Positions 10,701 through 22,500 of a DNA stretch of 64,000 bases are shown here, in pieces. Location: the NCBI RefSeq assembly GCF_010093535.1, contig NW_022985173.1, positions 1 through 64,000 on the forward strand, in the 5' to 3' direction. The stretch is from Lindgomyces ingoldianus. Its lineage: Eukaryota > Ascomycota > Dothideomycetes > Pleosporales > Lindgomycetaceae. The stretch's first letter is position 1. Each line of letters opens with the position of its first letter. A program made the position numbers and the translations under genes. The notes below the pieces were generated by a model, which was not told the DNA's origin, searched no databases, and worked only from the letters and a program-made list of their open reading frames with translations.

Positions 10701-13523
10701 CCCCCTATCCTGCATTCCCTCTCTGTGACCTGTGTTTCCTGCTTAATACCTCTTACACTTATGCAAAGATTATAGAAGCTACATGCAGGTAGATGCCTAT
10801 AGAAGCACATTAGGTAGTTAGAAAGGTTAAGCGCGCGCACATACTTCTTTAATAAGCATTTAACATCCTAAAGACTAAGCTAGGTAACTGTATAAATAAT
10901 AAGGCTATCTTGCAGATAGCAGTTAAGGCTCTAAACAACATAGCTAGCCTACACAGTCTAGTACCCACACTGCTAGTCTTTAAGGCATACCTAAGAATTA
11001 ACCTAGACTCTCTACTATTACTAGACATTATTACATAAGCAAGCGCTGTATAAAAAGTAATAAAAATACTTTAAAAAAACTATATAAAAGTAAATATTAA
11101 TTATATAATTAACACTTATAATAGCCTTATAACACATAAAGTTCTTAACCTCCCTCTTAGCTTAAAGATTATAGTATAGAGAGAGAAAAAAGGCTAGACT
11201 AGCCTATATAAAATTAAAAGCATTAAAAGAAGAGACATTATTATTAAAAAAAATAGCCTACTAAAGCTCTAATATAGGCAAGTTAAACTATACTATAAAG
11301 AAAAAAAAAAGATAACTTACTTATAATAAATAACCTAGATAAACTAATCCTTATATAAAAAGATCTCTTAAAAAAGAGAAAAAAAAAATAGCCTTATAAA
11401 AATATTATAAAGGCAGAACTAGAGCCTACTACAGACTAAGCCCCTTAAAATAGCAATGCTGCACTAGTGCAAAGAAAAGATATAGATACTAGAAGAAGTA
11501 AAAAGTAAAGAAAACCTGCATAAAGTCTAAACTAGGTATTTCTAACCTAAAAAAAAAAAATTAGGCCTTATTTATTAAGCTTTATATAAATAGTGTAATT
11601 ACTACACCTAAAAAACTATTTAAGAAATTAGACTATATAAAGATAAACACTCTAATTACTAACAGCACTTTTAAAGTTATAGTGTATAACTTAATAAAGC
11701 ATAAAAGTTAGATTTTTAACCTTTGCTTTATATAAAAAGTAAAAGGCAAAACAACCTAACTATATAAAAAATTCTGCCTAGTATTTGCTAGCTACTTAAA
11801 TAAAAAGAAAAAAGAAATCTTTACTTAGTTACTAACTATTTAGAAGATAAGCTAAAGACTACTTTTAGCTATAAAAGTAAGCTTAAAAGCTATGTATAAA
11901 ATGCATTTTAAACTATGTAATATTATATAAGCATACATCTAATTAATAAATAAGCTTATACACATGCTATATATAAAGCTACTAAAGAAGATGCGCTAGA
12001 GCTTTCTACTAAATATAATACTCTAGGTTGTATAACCTTTATATAAAGCTGCTAAATTAGAACTGTATTAGTTTAAAACATACTATAACTACTATAAAAA
12101 AAAGCTGTGTATGTATATCTTTTTATATAACTTATGCCTTTTAATTACTAATAAAGGAGAGCACACTTTTAGTATTACTAGCTTATAAATAGATAATACT
12201 TTAAGCATTATAATAAAAAATTTTGCGTAAAAAAAAAAAAAAACTATAAAAAGTAAAGTTTTATATAAAAAGTAAAACTATTTTAGTAAAAAAGCAGCCT
12301 ATTAAGTTTAATAGTAAAAGAATTAAACTTATACATAATATAGTAGTCTTTACTTAAAAAAAATAAGTAAGCTACCTTTATATAATTAACTTAAAAAATA
12401 AAAATGCTGCATAATAATATATTAAGTAATATGTAAGAGAGGTATACATTATATCTATATGTTAACTAAAGGTAGCATTTAACTTATTTATTACTACATA
12501 AACTATAAACCTTTTGCATAATAACATTAACACACTTAATGCATAAATTTAATAGTAGATAGATAATAGTAAGCATAGTCTTACTTTTCTACTATTATAG
12601 CTTAATTATGTAAAGCTGTTTATCTTTATAAATAAATTATTTACTAATAATAAAAACCTTAGCTTATAACTAGAATTTTTAATTATATTAAGTAATAAAG
12701 ACTATATAAAGTAAAGTAACTACTTTAAAATACTAGGCAACATTATATACTAAAATTCTACTAAGTGTAAAAGAGTAACTAGGAGTGTTTTTACTAGTAA
12801 ACTATATAGAATAGTTAGAAAGTTTAATAATGTAATTACTTTTAGTATAACTTTATAGTAAATTATATAAATGCTTAAACTGCTACTAATTCTAGTAGTA
12901 ATTTATATAAATTTAAGGTCTTTATATAATTACCTTATTAAGCTAGGCACTACTAGTAAAAAGTAACTTATAATTAACATTATGTTACTTTATAAATTAT
13001 ATAAAAAAAATTACTAAAATAAAGTAAATTAATAGTAAAAATAACTTAGTAAATATATATATAAAAAAAACACTAAACTAGGCTTTTTAATTATTAGTTC
13101 TAACTAACTACCTCTCTGTCTAGATAGAAGCATCTGTAGACTAGCTAGATTCTGTGCGCAAAGATGCCTTAAACTAACTAGACTAATAACGCCTTTATAT
13201 AAAGCCTATTTCTTTTTATTTTTATTTTTTTTTTATATTATATGCACTTATTTTTTTTATTATAAAGATCTGTTACTGTTAGCACTGTATAAAAAAAGAA
13301 AAGAGCTAGGGGATTATATAGTAGAGCTTAGAAAGTAAAGGATAAAGAAAAAAAAAGCTATTTACATAGCATAACTAGCCTATTCTAATGCACAGCATTA
13401 CTAAGGCAAGTCCTAATAAATAAGGTAAAGTAAAGGTAAAACATAATTAGATAGACTTACACAGACAGAAGGGAGGTAACACATATAAAAAGTAACTCTT
13501 TAGATAAAAAGAAAAGTTACTAG
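7701..13523 (+). pseudogene. Cop-C copy 1 gag-pol polyprotein
   Basis: The reading is on the plus strand, with many RIP stops and a solo LTR inserted at 10585-10757. Gag covers roughly 7.8-9.7 kb and is poorly readable. Around 9960-10140 a protease-like stretch is followed by a GAG-pre-integrase (about 10160-10330, with a His/Cys-rich pattern including CYFYQ) and the integrase core to about 11100. The reverse transcriptase carries LQIDNTL at 12181-12204, which fits the LQTDDTL active-site box of one fungal Copia clade. RNase H follows to about 13200. The enzyme would copy element RNA and insert it, but every domain is broken. Confidence 0.85.
10585..10757 (+). repeat. Solo LTR J (173 bp, orphan family)
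   Basis: It begins tgtcacag and ends ctcttaca, with CTTAT at 10580-10584 and 10758-10762 as TSD. Cop-C copy 2 (near 60970-61000) is continuous across this site, which confirms the insertion. It is GC-richer than its host and without clear RIP. No other copy or matching internal region exists in the window. Confidence 0.9.
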
Positions 13524-13789
13524 TGTCTATACACAGCAGCAGCGTTGTGGCCTAGATATAAGCAATCACGCACAAGCAGGATCACGTATCTATGTTACAT
13601 AATGCTTGTGCGCGAACCTCTGTGCGCGAACATCTAGATATCCCCCTTTTCCTCTATATAGAGGAAAAATAAGAAGTAATTAACACTAGTTACCTAACAC
13701 CCCTATGCAATGTTTACACCGTGCAAACCTCTCTGTCTTGTACGCATTTGCTAACACTAAGTGCTAGCTAGCAGAGAGTCTATTTAACA
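13524..13789 (+). repeat. Cop-C 3' LTR
   Basis: 266 bp. It starts tgtctata, preceded by a purine-rich tract around 13505-13520, and ends gtctatttaaca. It is more RIP-altered than the 5' LTR over its first 60 bases. Confidence 0.92.
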
Positions 13790-16700
13790 CTAACTTATAT
13801 TTAAGCTCTAATCTTTCTTACTACTCTTAACGTAGCCGCAGCTATAGCAGTAGGAGCCTGTAAAAAGGCTTGTCCTAGGGCTAAATTGCCCTCTAGAACT
13901 AATTTAACACTAGATCTCTGCTAACTTATAGGCTAAGTCCCCTACTAATAACTAAAAGTACTAAGTTAATATTTCTATATATTTATAATAAAAAACTATA
14001 TTAGCCTTAATATAAGCTCTTATTAACTTAGAAGTAAACAGCATAAGTTACATTAATAAAGAACTAGCGTGTAAACTAAATCTTTAATTAACACTACTTA
14101 CCTAAATAATTTACTTAACTAGATTTAATAAAAAATAACTTAAAAAAGGTTCTATCTTTTATACTATAACTATTATAATTACCTACTAACACTATAAGGA
14201 GCAGATTAAGCTCTATGTAATAAACATAAAATGTTATAACCTAATTTTAGAATAACTATAGCTATATTAGCATAAGGTTGCCTTTAATTACTAAAAGTAA
14301 GTTTTAAACTTTAACTTTTCTTAATGCTAAGACATATACTTATGCTTACACTTAAATAACACTTAAGTAGCACTTAATATAAAAGGTCTCTAAACCTACT
14401 TTTTAATAACCTAAAAAAAAACTACTTAAGTAAGGCTAACAAGCTAGGCCTTTTACTAAAATAAGCTATATAAAATAATTTAATAACTGCTTAAACTTAA
14501 AGAAAAAAAAGCTTTTAAAAAATCTTTACCTACTTAATTTAAATATAAACTAGGACTTAAACAGCAAATAGACATCTACTACATAGGACCTGCTCTATTT
14601 ATAACTCTAGCTTAATAACTAGATTACAAAATCTACATAGTTATAATTTCTAATATAGACTAAGCTTTAGCTCTCTAAAAACACACTAACTTAAGAATAA
14701 TAGTCTTTTAAAACTACTATAACTTATTATATGTCTTTTTCTAAAATAAGTTTAATAAGCTTTTAATATAATATTTATATAATTACTAGATAACTTTTAA
14801 GCCTAGTAAACAACTTAGTTATAAGCTACTATATAAGATATTACTAAATAAATTAAAAGTGCTTTAAAAATACCTTAATAAAAACCTAAAAAAAAGTTTA
14901 TTTAAGCTAGCTTCTTACTAGTAGCGTTACCTATACTATTTATAAAAAAACTTAAAAGTAGGCTCTAATTCTATGTTAACTACTAAAGACTAAATACTAT
15001 TACTATTAAAAACTAATACTTAATTTCTTTTTTATAAAAAACTCTAAGCTAACTAAGTAAAGTAAAGTATTTTATAAAGTTAAATATTATTACTACTTTT
15101 AATAAGCTAAAGATAGTAAAAGGTAATAAGTAGCTAATAGTGTTTTAAACTTAATATAAACTATTTAAGTACCTAGTAATGCTTTTTAGCTTAGCTAACA
15201 CGCCTAGTACTTTTTAACATTTTATAAACAACTTGCTTTAACCTTACCTAAACATGTTCTGCACTATATATATTAACAACATTCTAATCTATAGTAATAG
15301 CCTTTTAGAGTACAAACAGCATGTACGCCTAGTACTAAAGGCTATAGAAGAAGTAGGTTTGCAACTTAATATAAATAAATGCAAGTTCTACTAATTAAAG
15401 GTTATGTATTTAGAATATGTAATCTTTATAGATAGCATTTAAATAGACCTTGTTAAAGTTTAGACTGTGCTAGATTAGTAATACTTAAAAGATGTAAAAA
15501 ATGTTTAAGCTTTTATAAAATTTGCTAACTTTTACTAATAATTTATTAATAACTTTTTATAGTAAGTAAGCCTTATAATTACACTTACTAAAAAAAAATT
15601 TAATTTAACTTTAACTTAAATTACTAATAGTCTTTTAACTAGCTAAAAAAAGCCTTTACTAAAGCCTTAATACTCTGCTACTTTAACTTTAAACTACTAA
15701 TACTTGTAGAAGCTAATGCCTTAGACTACATAGTAGCAGGAGTTCTTTTCTAGACTAAGCTAGATAGGACTATTAAGCCTATTACATATTTCTTAAAAAG
15801 AATAAGTCCTATAAAAGTGTCACGGTATCCTCCCTAGATCCCAGACATAACCGTATCGGACGCGTACCAGAGTATTATTGGTGCACGTCTGACACGAACA
15901 CAACACGACACAGACATGAACTTAAGCACAAACCGCCTTAACACTAACTAAACCCAGAACAGGCTTAATTTATACCTAAAGCGCTTAGACTTCTAAGCTA
16001 AGTATTTAATTGCTAATTTCCTCCTAAACCTTCCTATTCCTCACACAACGTCTTGTACCTACTATAATACCTTACGTAGTAATTAAACTAGACCTCTGTG
16101 AAGCTCTATAACCTTACTTGTGCACAATTGTGACAAAAAGGTAATTATAAAATTTATAATAAAAAATTACTTACTATAGTATACTACTTTAAATAATAGC
16201 AACCTAAACTAGAAGGTGCAGCGCATTTAATATAAGTTCTATTTAACTATAAGAACTTATAGTACTTTGTAACTATAAAACAACTTAGCTACTAACAAGC
16301 CTATTAGTCTAAATACCTGTCTTATTTTAATTTTAAAATTACTTATTATCTTAGTTAAGATAAAAGGAAACTAGATGCCTTTATAAAGTAATTCTAAAAC
16401 ATCCTTACTTAAAAAAAAGTGTAAAAGGCTTAACACTAAACTTTACTCTAACTTAAGCTATTTTTAGACCTTAACTTAAATAAAATAAATTAGATAATTA
16501 ATTAAATTATTACTAATAAGTATTTAAATAATAAATTTATTTAAGAAACTTTAGACCTGCTTTAAAACAGCGCTAGTTAGTTAAAAAAAGTAACACTAGC
16601 TAACTATAAAAACTAAAATAGTAAGCTATATTACTATAACTAACTTATAATTCTTAATTTTAATAAACTAAGAATTAAACTACTCTAAATTATACATAAC

Positions 16701-18045
16701 TTGCCTGTTAAAGGACACCTAGGCAGAGGAAAGACTTTTAACCTACTATAGAGAGAGTACTACTAGCCCTGCATGTTCTATACTGTACGCTAATATGTAT
16801 TATGTTGCTATACTTACTATAAAGTAAAAGCCTTTTAAAAAAAGTATAATAGCCTACTTAAACTACTCCTAATCTTTAAATAAGCTTAAAAAGATATATT
16901 AATTAATTTTATTATAAACCTACTTTTATCTAAAGAGTACATAAATATTATAGTAGTTATTAATTACTTAACTAAGTATTAACACCTAATACTATATTCC
17001 TCTATAACTGCCCCTAATATAGCCTAGTTATTCTACTAATACATATAAGTTTACTATAGCCTGCCTAACATAATTATATTAGACAAAGGTACGCAGTTTG
17101 TTTTAGCCTTTTAGAATAAACTCTATAAATAGCTCTAAATTGTCCTTTATCTATCTATAGCTTTTTACCTAGAGACTAATAGCTAGACTAAGAATGTAAA
17201 CACTATAATAAAATAAGTTTTATAAGTGTACATAAACTACTAGTAAGATAACTAGGTAAAATAGTTAGCTATAGCATAGTTTAAAGCTAATAACATAACA
17301 TCTAAATTAACATAAGTATCTCTATTTTTAGTAAACTATAAATACTACTTTTAAATAAAATTTAAACTACTTTTAAATACCCTTTAACTAACTTATTAAT
17401 TTATATAAGTAATAAATGTAAATAAACTTATTAATAAAATTTAAAATATATCTAAATATGTTTATAAAAAGCTTATATAGGCTTAAGCTTTTTAATAAGA
17501 GTACATAAACTAATTTTAAACCTCTGCCCCTGCGTATACAGCTAGCAAGAAGGTCTAGCTAGACGCTAGAAATATTTAAATAAACTAATAATTAAAAAAA
17601 CTTAATTAAAAGAACTTTAGCCCCTTTATAGTAGCCTATATAGTCTTATTATATACTTACTAATTAATCCTACCTAACAGCATAAAGATACACCCTATGT
17701 TCTACATATTATTGCTGTGCTAAGTAGCCTCTAAATCTAACTATCTACCTAAATAGCTAAACCTGCTACTTAAACCTATTATTATAAATAATAAACTAGA
17801 ATATGTTATAAAAGATGTTAAATAGATTTAGTTTAATAAAAAAAAATATATTTATAAATACTTTATAAAATAGACTAGATATAACAAACTGTTATAGAAA
17901 CCTATAAAAGCCTTATAAAAAAACTCTATAGTAACTTAATTTTATGCCTAATACCTATCTAAACTAAACCTGTACTCTAATAAAGACAACCTAATGCTAG
18001 AACTACTAATATAAAGGATTCCCTTTCTAATAAGAGGGGGGGTAC
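13790..18045 (+). pseudogene. Gyp-B copy 1 gag end and pol
   Basis: The reverse transcriptase box reads YINN at 15269-15280 in place of YxDD. RNase H is cut by the solo LTR at 15818-16135. Integrase lies at about 16690-17400 and begins with a legible HLGRGKTF and a later Cys pair. The C-terminal part, about 17780-17990, resembles a chromodomain (YxIKxVKQIQ, then KQTRY), which marks a chromovirus that targets chromatin. Stops are frequent throughout. Confidence 0.82.
15818..16135 (+). repeat. Gyp-B solo LTR
   Basis: 318 bp, same length as the LTRs of the full Gyp-B copies. AAAAG at 15813-15817 and 16136-16140 is a perfect TSD. It lies in the RNase H region of Gyp-B copy 1, so the family inserted into itself. 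It is almost free of RIP, unlike the 12-kb element around it. Confidence 0.95.
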
Positions 18046-18363
18046 TGTCACAGTATTCTCCCTAGATCCTAGACATAACTGTATTAAATGTGTACTAGAG
18101 TATTATTAGTGCACGTCTAACATAAATATAACATAACATAAACATAAACTTAAGCATAAACTACTTTAACACTAACTAAACCTAAAATAGGCTTAATTTA
18201 TACCTAAAGCGCTTAGACTTTTAAGCTAAGTATTTAATTACTAATTTCTTTTTAAACCTTCCTGTTCCTTACACAACGTCTTGTACTTACTATAATACCT
18301 TACGTAGTAATTAAACTAGACCTCTGTGAAGCTCTATAACCTTACTCGTGCACAATCGTGACA
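18046..18363 (+). repeat. Gyp-B copy 1, 3' LTR
   Basis: The inner left side is RIP-altered (tgtcacagtattctcc), while the outer right end keeps cactcgtgcacaatcgtgaca-like CpG sites. The 5' LTR at 6019-6336 has the opposite polarity: clean outer left, altered inner right. Confidence 0.93.
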
Positions 18364-19574
18364 CTGCGTTTAAATAATAAAGGGCTAAGCTTACATTTAT
18401 AGTAATAAGCACTTTAGTATATACTAATTATTATTTATTAGAGTACTTTATAATCATAAAGGTGCTAAATGCTTGTTAAGTCTATTAGGCTAAAAAGTTA
18501 GCTTAGTATTACTTTTAAATTAAGTACACTCTTAGTAAGAATAACACTAAAGCAGATATTTTTAGTTGTTGTAAATAAAATGTAGAAAATTTAAGAGTAG
18601 CTTAAACTAATAATAAGTTAAGGGTCTTACTAAGACTATACTAACTGCACCCCTAAATTAACTCTAAACTAGCTTAGTACTATATTACTTAAACAACAAC
18701 TTAAGCAGCTACGCTAAATGTTATAAAAGGACTAAACTAAGTTATGTCTTTAGATTTTTTTAAAATTAATTAATATATTACTTTAAAAGAATTAAGCCTT
18801 TTTTACATAAAAGTAAAAACTCTTACTCTACTATTATTAGATAGGAAATAGACTACTTCTTTATACTAACTACTTATGTGTGCTAGCAGACTTGTTGCTG
18901 TGTACTTAACTTATCTAAGAAGTCTATAACTAAGTATTCTTAGCACACCTAAGTGCTACTAAGACCTATTAGTTACTAGCCTAAAAGTACTACTAGAAGA
19001 GTATAAAGGCTACTTATAAATAATATGTATAAAATTACCTTTTTTATTATAAGGCTTATCTAAAACAGACTTAAACCCTAGGCTTTATCTACTCTCTACT
19101 AATTTCTGCTTAACTAATGCAGCACTTATGTATTAACTTTAAAGAGTTCTCTAAAGACAAGTCTAGATATAATTAAATTATAGTTATAATTAATTACTTA
19201 TTAAAATAAGCTATTTCTATCCCTTGCTATAAAATAATTAATGCTTAGAAAATAGCTACTTTATTTATTTAATAAGTGTACTGTTTTAGCTACACACCTA
19301 AAACTATTATTTTTAATTAAGGACTTTAGTTTGTATCTAGTTTTTAGTCTAAATTTTGTTAAATTTTAGGTGTAAAAGTTAAGCTTTTTACTACCTATTA
19401 TAAAGAAATAGATAGCTAAATAAAGATTATAAATAAGTATATTAATTAAAGACTAAAGCCTTTTATATTTTTTTACTAAGATAACTAGAGTTTCTTACTA
19501 CTTTTAATTAATTAAGCTTAGATAACTTTACCTTATATAATAATTAAAATGTTTTTATATTAAGTCTTATACAG
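18364..19574 (+). pseudogene. Gyp-A pol, middle part (RNase H end and integrase start)
   Basis: This continues the Gyp-A reading from 6018 after Gyp-B copy 1. The plus frame gives an RNase H-like tail (YSNKHF, then LLEYFIIIKVLNACQ) and later an integrase-like stretch. It is heavily RIP-damaged. It stops at 19574, where Gyp-B copy 2 is inserted with TACAG duplicated, and resumes at 25240. Confidence 0.7.
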
Positions 19575-22500
19575 TGTTACAATTGTGCACGAGTAAGGTT
19601 ATAGAGCTTCACGGAGGTCTAGTTTAATTACTACGTGAGGTATTATAGTAGGTACAAGACGTTGTGTAAGGAATAGGAAGGTTTAGAAGAAAATTAGTAA
19701 TTAAATACTTAGCTTAAAAGTCTAAGCGCTTTAAGTATAAATTAAGCCTATTTTAGGTTTAGTTAGTATTAAAGCAGTTTATACTTAAGTTTATGTCTAT
19801 GTTATGTTATATTTATGTTAGACGTGCACTAATAATACTCTAGTACACGTCTAATATAGTTATGTCTAGGATCTAGGGAGGATACTGTAACAGTACCCCC
19901 CCCCTTATTAAGAAGAGAATCCTTTACATTAGTAGTTCTAGCATTAGGTTGTCTTTATTAGAGTATAGGTTTAGTTTAAATAAGTATTAGGCGTAAAATT
20001 AGGTTACTGTAGAGTTTTTTTGTAAAGCTTTTATAGGTTTCTACAACAGTTTATTATATCTAGTCTATTTTATAAAGTATTTATAGATATGTTTTTTTTT
20101 ATTAAACTAGATCTATTTAACATCTTTTATAACATATTTTAGTTTATTGTTTATAATAATAGGTTTAAGTAGCAGGTTTAGCTGTCTAGGTAAATAGTTA
20201 GATTTAGGGGCTGCTTAGCGCAGCAATAATACGTAGAACACAGGGTGTATCTTTATGCTGTTAGGTAGGATTAATTAGTAAGCGTGCAATAAGACTATAT
20301 AGGCTACTATAAAGGGGCTAAAGTTCTTTTAATTAAGTTTCTTTAATTATTAGTTTATTTAGATATTTCTAGTGTCTAGCTAGACCTTCTTGCTAGCTGC
20401 ATACGCAGGGGTAAGAGTTTAGAATTAGTTTATGTACTCTTATTAAAAAGCTTAAGCCTATGTAAGCTTTTTATAAACATATTTAAATATGTTTTAGATT
20501 TTGTTAATAAGTCTATTTACATTTATTACTTATATAGATTAATAAGTTAGTTAGAGGGTATTTATAAGTAGTTTAAATTCTATTTAGGGGTAGTATCTAT
20601 AGTTTGCTAAGAACAGGGATACTTGTGTTAATTTAAATGTTATGTTATTAGCTTTAAACTATGCTATAGCTAACTATTTTACCTAGTTATCTTACTAGTA
20701 GTTTATGTACACTTATAGGACTTATTTTATTATAGTGTTTGTGTTCTTAGTCTAGCTATTAGTCTCTAGGTAAAAAGCTGTAGATAGATAAGGGACAATT
20801 TAAAGCTATTTACAGAGTTTATCCTAGAAGGCTAAGACAAACTGCGTACCTCTGTCTAATATAATTATGTTAGGCAGGCTATAGTAAACTTATACGTATT
20901 AGTAGAATAACTAGGCCATATTAGAGGCAGTTATAGAGGAACATAGTATTAAGTATTAATACTTAGTTAAGTAATTAACAACTACTATAATATTTATATA
21001 CTCTTTAAATAAAGGTAAGTTTATAATAAAATTAATTAATATATCTTTTTAAGCTTATTTAGAGATTAGGAGTAGTTTAAGTAGGCTATTATACTTTTCT
21101 TAAGAGGCCTTTACTTTACAGCAAGTATAGCAACATAATACGTATCAGCGTACAGTATGGAACATGCGGGGCCAGTAGTACTCTCTCTGTAGTAGGTTAA
21201 GAGTCTTTCCTCTGCCTAGGTGTCCTTTAACAGGCAAGTTGTGTATAATTTAGAGTAGTTTAATTCTTAGTTTATTAGAATTAAAAATTATAAGTTAGTT
21301 ATAGTAATATAGCTTACTATTTTAGTTTTTATAGTTAGCTAGTGTTACTTTCTTTAACTAACTAGCGCTGTTTTAGAGCAGGTCTAAAGTTTTTTAAATA
21401 AATTTATTATTTAAATACTTATTAGTAATAATTTAATTAATTATTTAATTTATTTTATTTAAGTTAAGGTCTAAAAATAGCTTAAGTTAAAGTAAAGTTT
21501 AGTATTAAGCTTTTTACACTTCTTTCTAAGTAAAGATGTTTTAGGATTACTTTATAAAGGCATCTAGTTTTCCTTTATTTTAACTAGAATAATAAGTAAT
21601 CTTAAAATTAAAATAAAACAAGTATTTAGACTAATAGGCTTGTTAGTAGCTAAGTTATTTTATAGTTACAAAGTACTATAAGTTCTTATAGTTAGATAGA
21701 ACCTATATTAGATGTGCTGCACTTTCTAGTTTAGGTTGCTATTATTTAAAGCAGTGTACTATAGCAAGTAATTTCTTATTATAGATCTTATAATTACCTT
21801 TTGCAGGACTTATTCTTTTTAAGAAGTATGTAATAGGCCTAATAGTCCTATCTAGCTTAGTCTAGAAGAAAACTCCTGCTACTACATAGTCTAAGGCATT
21901 AGCTTCTATAAGTATTAGTAGTTTAAGGTTAAAGTAGTAGAGTATTAAAGCTTTAGTAAAGGCTTTCTTTAGCTAGTTAAAAAACTATTAGTAATTTAAG
22001 TTAAAGTTAAATTAAACCTTTTTCTTAGTAAGTGTAATTATAAGGCTTACTAGCTGCAAGAAGTTGTTAATAAATTATTAGTAAAAGTTAGTAAATTCTA
22101 TAAAGGCTTAAACATTTTTTATGTCTTTTAAGTATTGCTAATCTAGCACAGTCTAAACCTTAACAGGGTCTATTTAGATGCTATCTATAGAGATTACATA
22201 TCCTAAATATGTAACCTTTAATTAGTAGAACTTACATTTGTTTATATTAAGTTACAGACCTGCTTCTTCTATAGCCTTTAGCACTAGGCGTACATGCTGT
22301 TTATGCTTTAAAAGGCTATTGCTGTAGATTAGAATATTATTAATATACATAGTGCAGAACACGTCTAAGTAGGGTTAGAGTAAGTTGTTTACAAAATGTT
22401 AAAAAGTACTAGGCGTGTTAGCTAAGCTAAAGGGCATTACTAAGTACTTAAATAGTCTATATTAGGTCTAAAACACTATTAGCTACTTATTACCCTTTAC

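Larger units (their letters stand above)
7435..13789 (+). mobile_element. Cop-C copy 1: Ty1/Copia retrotransposon
   Basis: LTRs at 7435-7700 and 13524-13789 are both 266 bp (tgtctrtac...tttaaca). CTAAC flanks them at 7430-7434 and 13790-13794. Net length without solo LTR J is 6,177 bp. The domain order protease, GAG-pre-integrase, integrase, reverse transcriptase, RNase H is that of Copia (Pseudoviridae). A second copy on the minus strand starts at 56449. Confidence 0.93.
6019..18363 (+). mobile_element. Gyp-B copy 1: Ty3/Gypsy chromovirus, interrupted
   Basis: LTRs at 6019-6336 and 18046-18363 (both 318 bp; tgtcac...tgaca) are flanked by CTGCG at 6014-6018 and 18364-18368. Inside lie Cop-C (7435-13789) and a Gyp-B solo LTR (15818-16135). 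Subtracting these with their TSDs gives 5,662 bp, against 5,665 bp for the uninterrupted copy at 19575-25239. A polypurine tract (taagagggggggtac) precedes the 3' LTR. Confidence 0.95.
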